Of a stretch of 64,000 nucleotides of DNA, positions 1 to 7,286 are shown piece by piece (the stretch's first letter is position 1; each line of letters opens with the position of its first letter). Location of the stretch: contig NZ_UWPJ01000022.1 of assembly GCF_900606115.1 (NCBI RefSeq), forward strand, positions 87,292 to 151,291, in the 5' to 3' direction. The notes below the pieces were generated by a model. It ran no database searches. It saw only the letters and a program-made list of their open reading frames with translations, and was not told the origin of the DNA. This DNA comes from Pigmentiphaga humi. Its GTDB lineage: Bacteria; Pseudomonadota; Gammaproteobacteria; Burkholderiales; Burkholderiaceae_B. The position numbers and the translations under genes were made by a program.

Positions 1-223
1 CCGAGTCCAGCAGGTAGCGCGCACCGCGGGCGTACATACCTGAAAGCCCGGTGGGCTGATAGAACCCGGTGACGCGGAGCCGGAACTGTGCGCCGTACTC
101 GTTGGTGAAGATCACCGCGTCGCCGATCTTGAAGCGCAGCGGCTGGCCGTTTTCCGGCGCGAACGGCTTGAGCGCATCGTGCTGCGCGGTGATTTCGATG
201 ATGTAGTCGTGATGGCTGCTCAT
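1..223 (-). CDS. partial hypothetical protein of the mobile element
   Basis: The gene runs off the left edge, so only the first 74 residues are seen. Translation begins at the ATG at 223, preceded by an AGGAG ribosome site about eight bases upstream. The visible part is a small soluble domain without signal peptide or membrane segment; it starts MSSHHDYIIEITAQHDAL and continues with alternating short strands (KIGDAVIFTNEYGAQFRLRV). I do not recognise a function. It lies on the same strand as and downstream of the DUF2958 and radC-like genes, so it probably belongs to the same accessory block of the integrative element. Confidence 0.6.
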   Translation of the reverse strand, partial: MSSHHDYIIEITAQHDALKPFAPENGQPLRFKIGDAVIFTNEYGAQFRLRVTGFYQPTGLSGMYARGARYLLDS

Positions 224-288
224 GGCATTGATCTCCTGTGATGGTCGAGAAAGCGCAAGGAGCGCCTTGCGGCGCTCCAGGTGCGAGG

Positions 289-639
289 TCAGAGAACGAT
301 CCGCCCAGCCAGCCGCGCATCGCGCGCATAGCCGCTCAACCGCTTCTCGGCCCGGAAATACAGGTCACGCTCGATCGGCAGGCCCAGCCCGCCGCGCACG
401 GTCGCCAGCTCGTTCAAGCTGACCCAGCCGATTTCCGGCTCGCCCAGGCCCAGGTCGAAAAGACCAAAGGCGTGGTCATGGTTGTCGGGATCAATCTCGG
501 TCAGCAGCCAGGTCGCGCCACCGTCCGGCGTGAACAGCTTGACCACCGGGGCCGGATCGAAGTCCGGGTTCTCCAGCGATGCGCGGCCGTTGGCCTGCAG
601 CACGATGCGCTGCTCGGCAGTGATGAGTGCGTTGTTCAT
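289..639 (-). CDS. DUF2958 domain protein
   Basis: A 116-residue protein starting MNNALITAEQRIVLQANG. It matches the DUF2958 pattern: an N-terminal helix (LITAEQRIVLQANG), then the DFDPAPVVKLFTPDGGATWLLTEID core and a GLFDLGLGEPEIGWVSLNELA segment. Such proteins are common passengers of proteobacterial integrative elements and have no established biochemical role. The ATG at 639 was chosen because AGGAG lies directly upstream and the longer upstream reading frame is low-complexity read-through of a repeated leader. It follows radC on the same strand, separated by a leader that is duplicated in front of radC. Confidence 0.75.
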   Translation of the reverse strand: MNNALITAEQRIVLQANGRASLENPDFDPAPVVKLFTPDGGATWLLTEIDPDNHDHAFGLFDLGLGEPEIGWVSLNELATVRGGLGLPIERDLYFRAEKRLSGYARDARLAGRIVL

Positions 640-654
640 GGTGAACTCCTGAAA

Positions 655-807
655 GGTTGCCGGGCGGAATTGCCCGACCCTTCCGGGGCACGGCGCAGCG
701 CAAGCAGTCAGGGGTCGCAGACGGCCGCCAGGACGCAAGCGCCATCGCGCGCAGCCCTTGACGGCGAGAACGCCGTGGCACGATGAAGGGGACAGCAAGA
801 CCGCCCC
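655..807 (-). repeat. duplicated leader, copy 1 (upstream of DUF2958 gene)
   Basis: About 150 bases immediately upstream of the DUF2958 start are repeated, in the same orientation, upstream of the radC-like gene (1437-1592). Shared blocks read on the plus strand include CGGGCGGAATTGCCCG, CACGGCGCAGCGCAAGCAG, GCGCAGCCCTTGACGGCGA and CAGCAAGACCGCCC. Differences are scattered substitutions and small indels that break any common reading frame, which favours a regulatory or RNA leader over a peptide gene. Confidence 0.8.
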
Positions 808-835
808 ATACCTCCATGCAGGCCATGAATTTCCG

Positions 836-867
836 AAACGCTGTCTCGGAAATCCGAGGCAGCGTTT
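836..867. other. imperfect inverted repeat between radC and the DUF2958 leader
   Basis: Two 15-base arms, AAACGCTGTCTCGGA and TCCGAGGCAGCGTTT, are separated by two bases and differ at one G/A position. It lies between the radC terminator and leader copy 1. It has no useful T-run, so an operator or processing site is as likely as a terminator. The rest of the gap between the two genes is leader copy 1. Confidence 0.5.
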
Positions 868-892
868 TCGCCCGGCCCGCGCCGGGCGCAGC

Positions 893-913
893 AAAAAGGG
901 GCCGAAGCCCCTT
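893..913 (-). terminator. intrinsic terminator after the radC-like gene
   Basis: On the minus strand GGGGC-TTCG-GCCCC forms a five-pair stem with a stable TTCG tetraloop followed by five T residues, three bases past the radC stop codon. It should separate radC from the DUF2958 gene, which therefore needs its own promoter, presumably in the duplicated leader. Confidence 0.8.
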
Positions 914-915
914 GG

Positions 916-1425
916 TCAGATCAAGCCGCATTCGGCAAACGATGTGGTGTCGGTGCCCGCCACGATGACGTGATCCAGCACGCGCACGTCCACCAGCCCC
1001 AGCGCCTCCTTGAGCCGCTGGGTCAGCGCCCGGTCGGCACCGCTCGGCTCGGGATTGCCGCTCGGATGGTTGTGCGAAATGATGACCGCCGCCGCATTGA
1101 GCCGCAGCGCCTCCTTGACCAGCTCGCGCGGATACACCGATGCGCCGTCGATGGTGCCGCGGAACATTTCGGCGTATTCGATCAGCCGATGTTGCGTGTC
1201 CATGAACAGCACCGCGAACACCTCATGCTCGAAGCCGGCCAGCTTGGCGCGCAGGTACTCCTTGACCGCCGCCGGCGACGTGAACGACGTACCGCGTTGC
1301 ATCTTGCGCTCGATGGCCTGGCGCGCGGCCTCCAGAATCTGCTCGGCAGTCGCCAGCAGGTAGCGGCCCTGTGCGTCACGCACCATCAGCGAGGAATCGA
1401 ACGAGGAAAAGGACAGTTGCGACAT
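916..1425 (-). CDS. radC: RadC-like JAMM/MPN domain protein
   Basis: A 169-residue protein with the RadC C-terminal JAB domain. The metalloprotease-like JAMM motif is intact: a glutamate in the FEHEVFAVLF strand, then HNHPSGNPEPSGAD with both histidines, the serine and the aspartate. It lacks the N-terminal HhH region of chromosomal RadC, as is usual for the short RadC proteins carried on integrative elements and plasmids. Despite the name, a repair role is not established. The start ATG at 1425 has GGAGC upstream. It stands alone between its own terminator and a long leader. Its place beyond the cargo from the integrase matches Tn4371-type elements as I recall them (inference). Confidence 0.85.
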   Translation of the reverse strand: MSQLSFSSFDSSLMVRDAQGRYLLATAEQILEAARQAIERKMQRGTSFTSPAAVKEYLRAKLAGFEHEVFAVLFMDTQHRLIEYAEMFRGTIDGASVYPRELVKEALRLNAAAVIISHNHPSGNPEPSGADRALTQRLKEALGLVDVRVLDHVIVAGTDTTSFAECGLI

Positions 1426-1436
1426 GATCGTGCTCC

Positions 1437-1592
1437 GGTTGCTCGGGCGGAATTGCCCGGAACCGTGGAGAGCACGGCGCAGCGCAAGCAGTCAGGGGTC
1501 GAGGACGGCTGCCAGGCCGCAAGCGTGCAAGCACGCGCAGCCCTTGACGGCGAAAACGCCGTGATACGGTGAAGGGAACAGCAAGACCGCCC
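1437..1592 (-). repeat. duplicated leader, copy 2 (upstream of radC)
   Basis: Second copy of the leader described at 655-807, directly upstream of the radC start. The stretch CGGCGAAAACGCCG gives a small hairpin in both copies (CGGCGAGAACGCCG in copy 1). The remaining bases up to arsR (1593-1804) hold only the left copy of the cargo-flanking repeat and the arsR promoter; no gene is evident there. Confidence 0.8.
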
Positions 1593-1683
1593 ACACCCGC
1601 CCAATGCACACACTCGCCTTTGTGCAAGCGGAGCGCGCAGGCCCGCCAGGGCCGAAGGCGTCAGGGGTCAAAGCCGGATGGCC

Positions 1684-1746
1684 GCGATTCGGCACGAAGC
1701 GCGGGGCGCAGCCCGCGAACCCGACGGCGGTACGCCGGGACGCCAC
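1684..1746. repeat. left direct repeat flanking the ars-chr cargo
   Basis: About 63 bases similar to 6146-6208 in the same orientation. The core GCAGCCCGCGAACCCGACGG is identical in both. The two copies sit just before arsR and just after chrA, bracketing the resistance operon exactly. Confidence 0.75.
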
Positions 1747-1781
1747 CAAGCGGTGTTTTCCTTTCTTCTTTCTATTAATTC

Positions 1782-1787
1782 TATAAT
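1782..1787 (+). promoter_or_regulatory. -10 element of the ars operon promoter
   Basis: A perfect TATAAT sits 18 bases before the arsR ATG in an AT-rich island (1771-1804) in otherwise GC-rich DNA. The -35 is poor. Transcription would start about ten bases before the ATG, so the 5' leader is very short. The surrounding AT-rich bases are the natural place for the ArsR operator, but I cannot define it exactly. Confidence 0.55.
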
Positions 1788-1804
1788 TGTTGTATCATCG
1801 AATA

Positions 1805-2128
1805 ATGAATGAAGATCAAGCCGTTTCCGCCCTGAGTGCGCTGGCCCACACGCAACGACTGCGTGTATTCCGCGCCCTGGTCGTCGCCGGGCCGGAAGGA
1901 CGCACGCCCAGCGTCCTCGCCGATCAGCTCGACGTGGCCCGCAATACCTTGTCCTTCCACTTGAAGGAACTGGCCCACGCTGGCCTCGTTTCCATCGAGC
2001 AGCAGGGCCGCAACCTGATCTACCGCGCCGAGTACGGTCACATGAACGGCCTGATCGGCTACCTGACCGAGCATTGCTGCCAGGGCGGCGTCTGCGAGGT
2101 TTCCGAATCCCCTAACTGCAACTGCTGA
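1805..2128 (+). CDS. arsR: ArsR-family arsenic-responsive repressor
   Basis: A 107-residue winged-helix repressor and first gene of the arsenic operon. The HTH is seen as SVLADQLDVARNTLSFHLKELAHAGLV followed by the wing (SIEQQGRNLIYRAE). The classical ELCVCDL metal site in the DNA-binding helix is absent. The C-terminus instead carries C91, C92, C97, C105 and C107 (EHCCQGGVC), resembling the relocated As(III) site known in Acidithiobacillus-type ArsR; this parallel is from memory. ATG at 1805 is preferred over an upstream TTG. The stop is four bases before arsC. Arsenite binding should derepress the whole arsR-chrA operon. Confidence 0.9.
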   Translation: MNEDQAVSALSALAHTQRLRVFRALVVAGPEGRTPSVLADQLDVARNTLSFHLKELAHAGLVSIEQQGRNLIYRAEYGHMNGLIGYLTEHCCQGGVCEVSESPNCNC

Positions 2129-2132
2129 CGCC

Positions 2133-2627
2133 ATGACCGACACCACCTACAACGCACTGTTCATCTGCACGGGAAATTCGGCCCGTTCCATCCTCGCCGA
2201 AGGCTTGCTCAATGAGCTGGGCCAAGGCCGCTTCCGTGCCTGGTCGGCCGGCAGCCACCCGAAAGGCGAAGTGAATCCGCTGGCACTCGCCACGCTGGAA
2301 CGCCTGCGCCTGCCGACCACGGGCTACCGCAGCAAGAGCTGGGACGAATTCGTGGTTCCCGGTGCGCCGGTGTTCGACTTCATCTTCACCGTCTGCGACA
2401 ACGCCGCCGGCGAGGCGTGTCCGCTGTGGCCGGGCCAGCCCGTCTCGGCGCATTGGGGCGTGCCCGACCCGGCCGCCGTCGAAGGCACCGAGGAACAACA
2501 GCGCAAGGCGTTCATGGACGCGGCCATCACGCTGCGCCGGCGCATAGAACTGTTCCTGTCGCTGCCGCTCCAGCGCCTCGATGCCATGTCCTTGCAGCGT
2601 GAGCTGCACGACATTGGACGCAAGTGA
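2133..2627 (+). CDS. arsC: arsenate reductase, low-molecular-weight phosphatase type
   Basis: A 164-residue cytoplasmic enzyme reducing arsenate to arsenite for export. It belongs to the LMW tyrosine-phosphatase fold: the P-loop C12-TGNSA-R18 is at the N-terminus and the WGVPDPA segment supplies the general-acid aspartate. Members of this fold usually recycle through thioredoxin or mycothiol/glutathione; the redox partner cannot be read here. It lies four bases after arsR and seven before the exporter, so it is translated from the same mRNA. The operon has a second, unrelated arsenate reductase two genes on. Confidence 0.9.
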   Translation: MTDTTYNALFICTGNSARSILAEGLLNELGQGRFRAWSAGSHPKGEVNPLALATLERLRLPTTGYRSKSWDEFVVPGAPVFDFIFTVCDNAAGEACPLWPGQPVSAHWGVPDPAAVEGTEEQQRKAFMDAAITLRRRIELFLSLPLQRLDAMSLQRELHDIGRK

Positions 2628-2634
2628 GGCAACC

Positions 2635-3711
2635 ATGACCGCCAGTGCATCCGCCAGCCGCGCACCGACTGTTTCCGCCATGAGCGTGTTCGAGCGATAC
2701 CTGACCGTGTGGGTGCTGCTGTGCATCGTCGCCGGCATCGCGCTCGGCCAGTTCGCGCCCGGCATGTTTCAGGCCATCGGCCGCATAGAAGTCGCCCAAG
2801 TCAATCTGCCGGTCGGCGTGCTGATCTGGGTCATGGTGATCCCAATGCTGCTCAAGGTGGATTTCGGTGCGCTCGGCCAGGTCAAACAGCACTGGCGCGG
2901 CATCGGTGTGACGTTATTCGTCAACTGGGCAGTCAAGCCGTTCTCAATGGCACTGCTGGCGTGGATCTTCATTCGGCACGTCTTCGCCGAGTGGCTGCCG
3001 GCCGACCAACTCGACAGCTACGTGGCCGGCCTGATCCTGCTGGCCGCCGCGCCCTGCACGGCGATGGTGTTCGTCTGGAGCCGGCTGACCGGCGGCGACC
3101 CCGTATTCACGCTCTCGCAAGTCGCACTCAACGACACCATCATGGTGTTCGCCTTCGCGCCCATCGTTGGCCTGCTGCTCGGCCTGTCGGCCATCAGCGT
3201 ACCGTGGGACACGCTACTGATCTCGGTGGCGCTTTACATCGTCATCCCGGTCATCGTCGCGCAGCTCTGGCGGCGGGCGCTGCTGCGCCGGGGCCAGGCC
3301 GCATTTGACCGCGCCCTTGAACGCATCGGCCCGCTGTCCATCGCCGCGCTGCTGCTGACGCTGGTGCTGCTGTTCGCCTTCCAGGGCCAAGCCATCCTGC
3401 AACAACCACTGATCATTGCCATGCTGGCGGTGCCGATCCTGATCCAGGTGTTCTTCAATTCCGGCTTGGCCTATTGGCTCAACCGCAAGACAGGCGAGCA
3501 ACACTGCGTCGCCGGCCCGTCGGCCCTGATCGGCGCGAGCAACTTCTTCGAGTTGGCCGTGGCCGCGGCCATCAGCCTGTTCGGTTTCCATTCCGGCGCG
3601 GCGCTGGCCACCGTGGTGGGTGTGCTGATCGAGGTGCCGGTGATGCTGCTGGTGGTGCGCGTGGTCAACCGCTCGCGCCGCTGGTACGAGCGCGGCCACG
3701 CAACGAACTGA
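2635..3711 (+). CDS. acr3: ACR3-family arsenite efflux transporter
   Basis: A 358-residue inner-membrane carrier with about ten hydrophobic segments that extrudes arsenite. Family signatures include AAPCTAMVFVWSRLTGGDP, holding the conserved cysteine, and the last segments with FNSGLAYWLN and ALIGASNFFELAVA. The ATG at 2635, seven bases after arsC, gives a short hydrophilic N-terminus. A second ATG at 2680 (MSVFERYLTVWV) is also possible, since the first membrane segment follows it closely. It takes the place of ArsB and works with the two reductases. Confidence 0.92.
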   Translation: MTASASASRAPTVSAMSVFERYLTVWVLLCIVAGIALGQFAPGMFQAIGRIEVAQVNLPVGVLIWVMVIPMLLKVDFGALGQVKQHWRGIGVTLFVNWAVKPFSMALLAWIFIRHVFAEWLPADQLDSYVAGLILLAAAPCTAMVFVWSRLTGGDPVFTLSQVALNDTIMVFAFAPIVGLLLGLSAISVPWDTLLISVALYIVIPVIVAQLWRRALLRRGQAAFDRALERIGPLSIAALLLTLVLLFAFQGQAILQQPLIIAMLAVPILIQVFFNSGLAYWLNRKTGEQHCVAGPSALIGASNFFELAVAAAISLFGFHSGAALATVVGVLIEVPVMLLVVRVVNRSRRWYERGHATN

Positions 3712-3720
3712 GAGAAACCC

Positions 3721-4143
3721 ATGAGCAACATCACGATCTATCACAACCCGAACTGCGGCACCTCGCGCAATGTGCTGGCCCTGATCCGCAACAGCGGCGA
3801 GGAACCCACGGTCATTGAGTACCTGAAGACGCCACCGACGCGGGAAACGCTGGTCAAGCTGCTGGCGGACGTGGGCCTGAGCGCGCGCGAGGTGCTGCGC
3901 GAGAAAGGCACGCCCTATGCGGAGTTGGGCTTGGCCAACCCAAAATGGACGGATGATCAGTTGCTCGATGCCATCGGGCAACATCCGATCCTGATGAACC
4001 GGCCCATCGTGGTCACGCCGCTGGGCACGAAGCTGTGCCGCCCCTCGGAAACCGTGCTGGACATTCTGCCGAATCCGCAGCGCGGCGCGTTCAACAAGGA
4101 AGACGGCGAGGCGGTAGTGGATGCAAAGGGGCAGCGTGTCTGA
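3721..4143 (+). CDS. arsC: arsenate reductase, glutaredoxin-dependent type
   Basis: A 140-residue enzyme of the ArsC/Spx thioredoxin-fold family. The catalytic cysteine is C12 in [11 protein letters not shown]. Further family marks are the [14 protein letters not shown] segment and [19 protein letters not shown] with the oxyanion-binding arginines. It uses glutathione and glutaredoxin to reduce arsenate. It is non-homologous to the reductase at 2133-2627, so the operon carries two chemically different routes from As(V) to As(III). It starts nine bases after acr3 and its 3' end overlaps the start of arsH. Confidence 0.92.
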   Translation: MSNITIYHNPNCGTSRNVLALIRNSGEEPTVIEYLKTPPTRETLVKLLADVGLSAREVLREKGTPYAELGLANPKWTDDQLLDAIGQHPILMNRPIVVTPLGTKLCRPSETVLDILPNPQRGAFNKEDGEAVVDAKGQRV

Positions 4144-4858
4144 TACCCGTATCGGCCTGCCGAACCTCGATGCCACGCTGTTCCAGCAGCCGGACAAGGA
4201 ACGGCTCCTGACACCCGAACGCGCCACGCACGCGCCGCGCTTCCTGCTGCTCTACGGCTCGCTGCGCGACCGCTCGTACAGCCGCCTTGCCGCCGAAGAA
4301 GCGGCGCGCATCCTGCGTGCGCTCGGCGGCGAAACACGGTTCTTCAACCCGTCGGGCCTGCCGTTGGTGGACGATGCCGGCGACGATCATTCGAAGGTAA
4401 AGGAACTGCGCGAACTGGCGCAATGGATGGAAGGCATGGTGTGGTGCTCGCCGGAGCGCCACGGCGCGATGACCGGCCTGATGAAGACGCAGATCGACTG
4501 GATTCCGCTGTCCTCCGGAGCGGTGCGCCCGACCCAGGGCAAGACGCTGGCGGTGATGCAGGTATCAGGCGGCTCGCAGTCATTCAATGCGGTCAACCAG
4601 ATGCGCGTGCTGGGTCGCTGGATGCGGATGCTGACCATCCCGAACCAGTCTTCGGTCGCCAAGGCATATCAGGAGTTCGATGAAACCGGGCGCATGAAGC
4701 CCTCGGCCTATTACGACCGCATTGTGGACGTGATGGAAGAACTGATGAAGTTCACGCTGCTCACGCGCGACGCGGCACCGTATCTGGTGGATCGGTACAG
4801 CGAGCGCAAGGAAAGCGCCGAAGCGTTGTCCAAGCGCATGAAACAGGAGTCGATTTGA
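4121..4858 (+). CDS. arsH: ArsH, NADPH-dependent FMN oxidoreductase
   Basis: A 245-residue flavodoxin-fold protein. ArsH oxidises toxic trivalent methylated arsenicals to the pentavalent state and reduces quinones and metals in several bacteria. Signatures are [26 protein letters not shown] (FMN phosphate loop) and [25 protein letters not shown]. Two starts are possible: ATG 4121, overlapping arsC by 23 bases, or GTG 4136 ([12 protein letters not shown]), which gives the commoner N-terminus of the family. The stop overlaps the chrA ATG by one base (TGATG), a sign of coupled translation. Confidence 0.92.
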   Translation: MQRGSVSDTRIGLPNLDATLFQQPDKERLLTPERATHAPRFLLLYGSLRDRSYSRLAAEEAARILRALGGETRFFNPSGLPLVDDAGDDHSKVKELRELAQWMEGMVWCSPERHGAMTGLMKTQIDWIPLSSGAVRPTQGKTLAVMQVSGGSQSFNAVNQMRVLGRWMRMLTIPNQSSVAKAYQEFDETGRMKPSAYYDRIVDVMEELMKFTLLTRDAAPYLVDRYSERKESAEALSKRMKQESI

Positions 4859-6060
4859 TGCCAGAGCCAGCCACCGCAGAGCGCGACAACGCCGGGCGCG
4901 TTTTTCTGGTCTTTCTGCGGCTGGGGCTGACCTCCTTCGGCGGGCCAATCGCGCACTTGGGCTACTTCCGCACGGAGTTCGTCGAGCGTCGCCGCTGGCT
5001 GGACGATCGCAGCTACGCCGATCTGGTCGCGCTGTGCCAGTTCCTGCCGGGGCCGGCCAGCAGCCAGGTCGGCATGGCGCTTGGCTTGGGCCGTGCTGGT
5101 GGGTGGGGCGCACTGGCGGCTTGGGTCGGATTCACGTTGCCCTCAGCGCTCGTACTGATCCTGTTCGCCTACGGCATTTCCGAATACCACCCGCTCGCTG
5201 AAGCCGGTTGGGTGCATGGCTTGAAAGTGGTTGCCGTCGCCGTGGTGGCGCAAGCGGTGTGGGGCATGGCGAAAACGCTGTGCCCCGACCGGCCCCGCGC
5301 CGCGCTAGCGATCCTGGCCGCGTTGCTGACACTATTGCTGCCGTCGGCCTGGGTGCAAGTCGCGGCCATCGTCATGACGGGCCTGATCGGTCGCTGGTGG
5401 CTGCAACTGCCGCCGCTGCCGGCAGCGCATCTGGCCTCGTATGCGGTGTCGCGCCGTACTGGCGCGATAGCGTTGGGCTTGCTGGCCGCGTTGCTGCTCG
5501 GTCTGCCGTTGTGGGCGGCGGCCAGCGGCTCGACGATGGCTGCGCTGATCGACGGCTTCTTCCGCGCCGGCGCACTGGTGTTCGGTGGCGGCCATGTCGT
5601 GTTGCCGCTGCTGCAAGCAGTCACCGGCTCGACCGGCGCGGTCGGCAATGCCGATTTCCTGGCCGGCTACGGTGCGGCGCAGGCCGTACCGGGGCCGCTG
5701 TTCACCTTCGCGGCCTATCTCGGCACTGTGGCCGACTGGCCCTTGCACGGCTGGCTTGGCGGGCTGGTGCTGCTGATCGTGATCTTCGTGCCAGCCTTCC
5801 TCGTGCTGATCGGCACGCTACCGTTCTGGCAGCGGTTGCGCCACCGGCCGAGCATCCAGGCTGCAATGGCGGGCATTAACGCAGGGGTGGTCGGCATCCT
5901 GCTGTCCGCGCTCTACGACCCCGTATGGACAAGCGCCATCCACGGACGCACCGATTTCGCTCTGGCCTTGGCCGCCTTCGGCCTGCTGGTCTATGGACGC
6001 TTGCCGCCGGTGCTGGTGGTTGTGCTGGCCGCCATAGCGGGGCAAATCCTGTCTGCCTGA
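4858..6060 (+). CDS. chrA: ChrA chromate efflux transporter
   Basis: A 400-residue membrane protein made of two homologous CHR halves. The first has FLRLGLTSFGGPIAHLGYFRTEFVERRRW and CQFLPGPASSQVGMALG. The second has FFRAGALVFGGGHVVLPLLQ and YGAAQAVPGPLFTFAAYLG. The family exports chromate taken up by sulphate carriers, with about 12 membrane segments. It is the last gene of the ars operon, started by an ATG overlapping the arsH stop. A chromate pump under ArsR control is a plausible cargo fusion; whether it responds to arsenic is inference. Confidence 0.92.
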   Translation: MPEPATAERDNAGRVFLVFLRLGLTSFGGPIAHLGYFRTEFVERRRWLDDRSYADLVALCQFLPGPASSQVGMALGLGRAGGWGALAAWVGFTLPSALVLILFAYGISEYHPLAEAGWVHGLKVVAVAVVAQAVWGMAKTLCPDRPRAALAILAALLTLLLPSAWVQVAAIVMTGLIGRWWLQLPPLPAAHLASYAVSRRTGAIALGLLAALLLGLPLWAAASGSTMAALIDGFFRAGALVFGGGHVVLPLLQAVTGSTGAVGNADFLAGYGAAQAVPGPLFTFAAYLGTVADWPLHGWLGGLVLLIVIFVPAFLVLIGTLPFWQRLRHRPSIQAAMAGINAGVVGILLSALYDPVWTSAIHGRTDFALALAAFGLLVYGRLPPVLVVVLAAIAGQILSA

Positions 6061-6145
6061 TCCTGCGCAGAATCAGGAGGGCGCTACGTCATGCACCTGG
6101 GTGTGCTGGGCATCAGGCGCATGCGGGTAGGCAAACGGGATGAGT

Positions 6146-6208
6146 GTGATTCGGAGCGAAACGCGGGGTGCAGCCCGCGAACCCGACGGCGGCACGACAG
6201 GACGCACA
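6146..6208. repeat. right direct repeat flanking the ars-chr cargo
   Basis: Copy of 1684-1746 in the same orientation, just past chrA and before the end of the DUF1016 gene. Aligned by eye over about 63 bases with scattered mismatches. The central block GCAGCCCGCGAACCCGACGG is exact. Confidence 0.75.
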
Positions 6209-6221
6209 AATGCTGCTTGGC

Positions 6222-7286
6222 CTACTCCGTGTCCTGCGTGCGCTGTTCGATCTGTAAGCGCGCCCGCTCGGTCGCCTGCTGCAATCGTTCGCCCAACACC
6301 GCACGCGGCGGCAAGGTGGTCAGGTACTCGGCGACGTGGATGCCCGACTTGTCCAATTCCAGTAGTTCGATTTGCTCGCGCTTCTTGCCCGTGCAGAGGA
6401 TGATTCCCAGCGGCGAGGCTTCTTCCGGCTCCCGCTCGTGCTTGTCCAGCCAGCGCAGATAAAGCTCCATCTGCCCCTTGTACGCTGCCTTGAACTCGCC
6501 GATCTTCAATTCGACGGCCACCAGCCGCCGCAGCTTGCGGTTGTAAAAAAGCAGGTCAAGGTGAAAATCCTCGTCGTCAATCGGGATGCGCTTCTGCCGG
6601 GCAACGAAGGAAAAGCCCGCGCCAAGCTCCAGCAGGAAGGCTTCCATTTCGCGGATGATCGCGGCTTCCAAGTCGCCTTCCTGCCAGCTATCCCGCAGGC
6701 CCAAGAAGTCGAGGATGTACGGATCGCGCATGACCAGCGCCGGGGTCATGCGCTGCGCATCGCGCAGGGTCGCCAGTTCCTGCGCGATGGTTGCTTCCGT
6801 CTTTTGGGACAGCGCCGTGCGCTCGTACAGCATCGAGTCGATGCGCTCGCGCAACGTCCGCACGCTCCAGCGTTCGGCGCTCGCCATCTGCGCGTAGTAG
6901 TCCCGCTGGAGCGGGTCTTTCAGCGGGATCAGGGCGATGAAGTGCGTCCAGCTCAATTGTCGTATCAGTGATACGACAATTCGCTCGTCCGGGTAAGCGA
7001 CGGCGAACTGCACCATCCGACGCAGATTCTTGACCGAAAAACTGCTGCCGTACTCCTTCACCAGTTGCGCTGCCAAGGTCAGCACGACTTCCTCGCCGTA
7101 GTCGGCCCGCCGACCTTCCAAGACCTGCGTATGGATGCGCTGGCCGATGCGCCAGTAGAGCATCGACAGCTCGCTATTCACCGCCGAAGCGGCGCGCTTG
7201 CGCGCCGCTTCGATCAATGTCCGAATGTCGCCCAGCAGCGCCGTCGGCGCTGCGGGCGAAGGAACAGATGCTTTGCGCCTGTTCAT
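6222..7286 (-). CDS. PDDEXK nuclease domain protein (DUF1016/YhcG type)
   Basis: A 354-residue protein. The N-terminal helical DUF1016 part contains LYWRIGQRIHTQ and SWTHFIALIPLKDPLQRDYYAQMASAERWSVRTLRERID. The C-terminal nuclease core has HLDLLFYNRKLRRLVAVELKIGEF, giving the D...ELK catalytic triad, and YKGQMELYLRWLDK. Proteins of this group are often found beside restriction systems and on mobile DNA; the substrate is not established. Its ATG overlaps the integrase stop by four bases (ATGA), so both are made from one minus-strand transcript. Confidence 0.88.
   Translation of the reverse strand: MNRRKASVPSPAAPTALLGDIRTLIEAARKRAASAVNSELSMLYWRIGQRIHTQVLEGRRADYGEEVVLTLAAQLVKEYGSSFSVKNLRRMVQFAVAYPDERIVVSLIRQLSWTHFIALIPLKDPLQRDYYAQMASAERWSVRTLRERIDSMLYERTALSQKTEATIAQELATLRDAQRMTPALVMRDPYILDFLGLRDSWQEGDLEAAIIREMEAFLLELGAGFSFVARQKRIPIDDEDFHLDLLFYNRKLRRLVAVELKIGEFKAAYKGQMELYLRWLDKHEREPEEASPLGIILCTGKKREQIELLELDKSGIHVAEYLTTLPPRAVLGERLQQATERARLQIEQRTQDTE

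Noticed and set aside
491..931. A 146-codon minus-strand gene over the DUF2958 leader
   Set aside because: The frame is not preserved between the two leader copies, so the region is treated as a regulatory leader.
6055..6077. Terminator after chrA (CCTGAT...ATCAGG)
   Set aside because: Only six pairs with a ten-base loop and no T-run; too weak to list.
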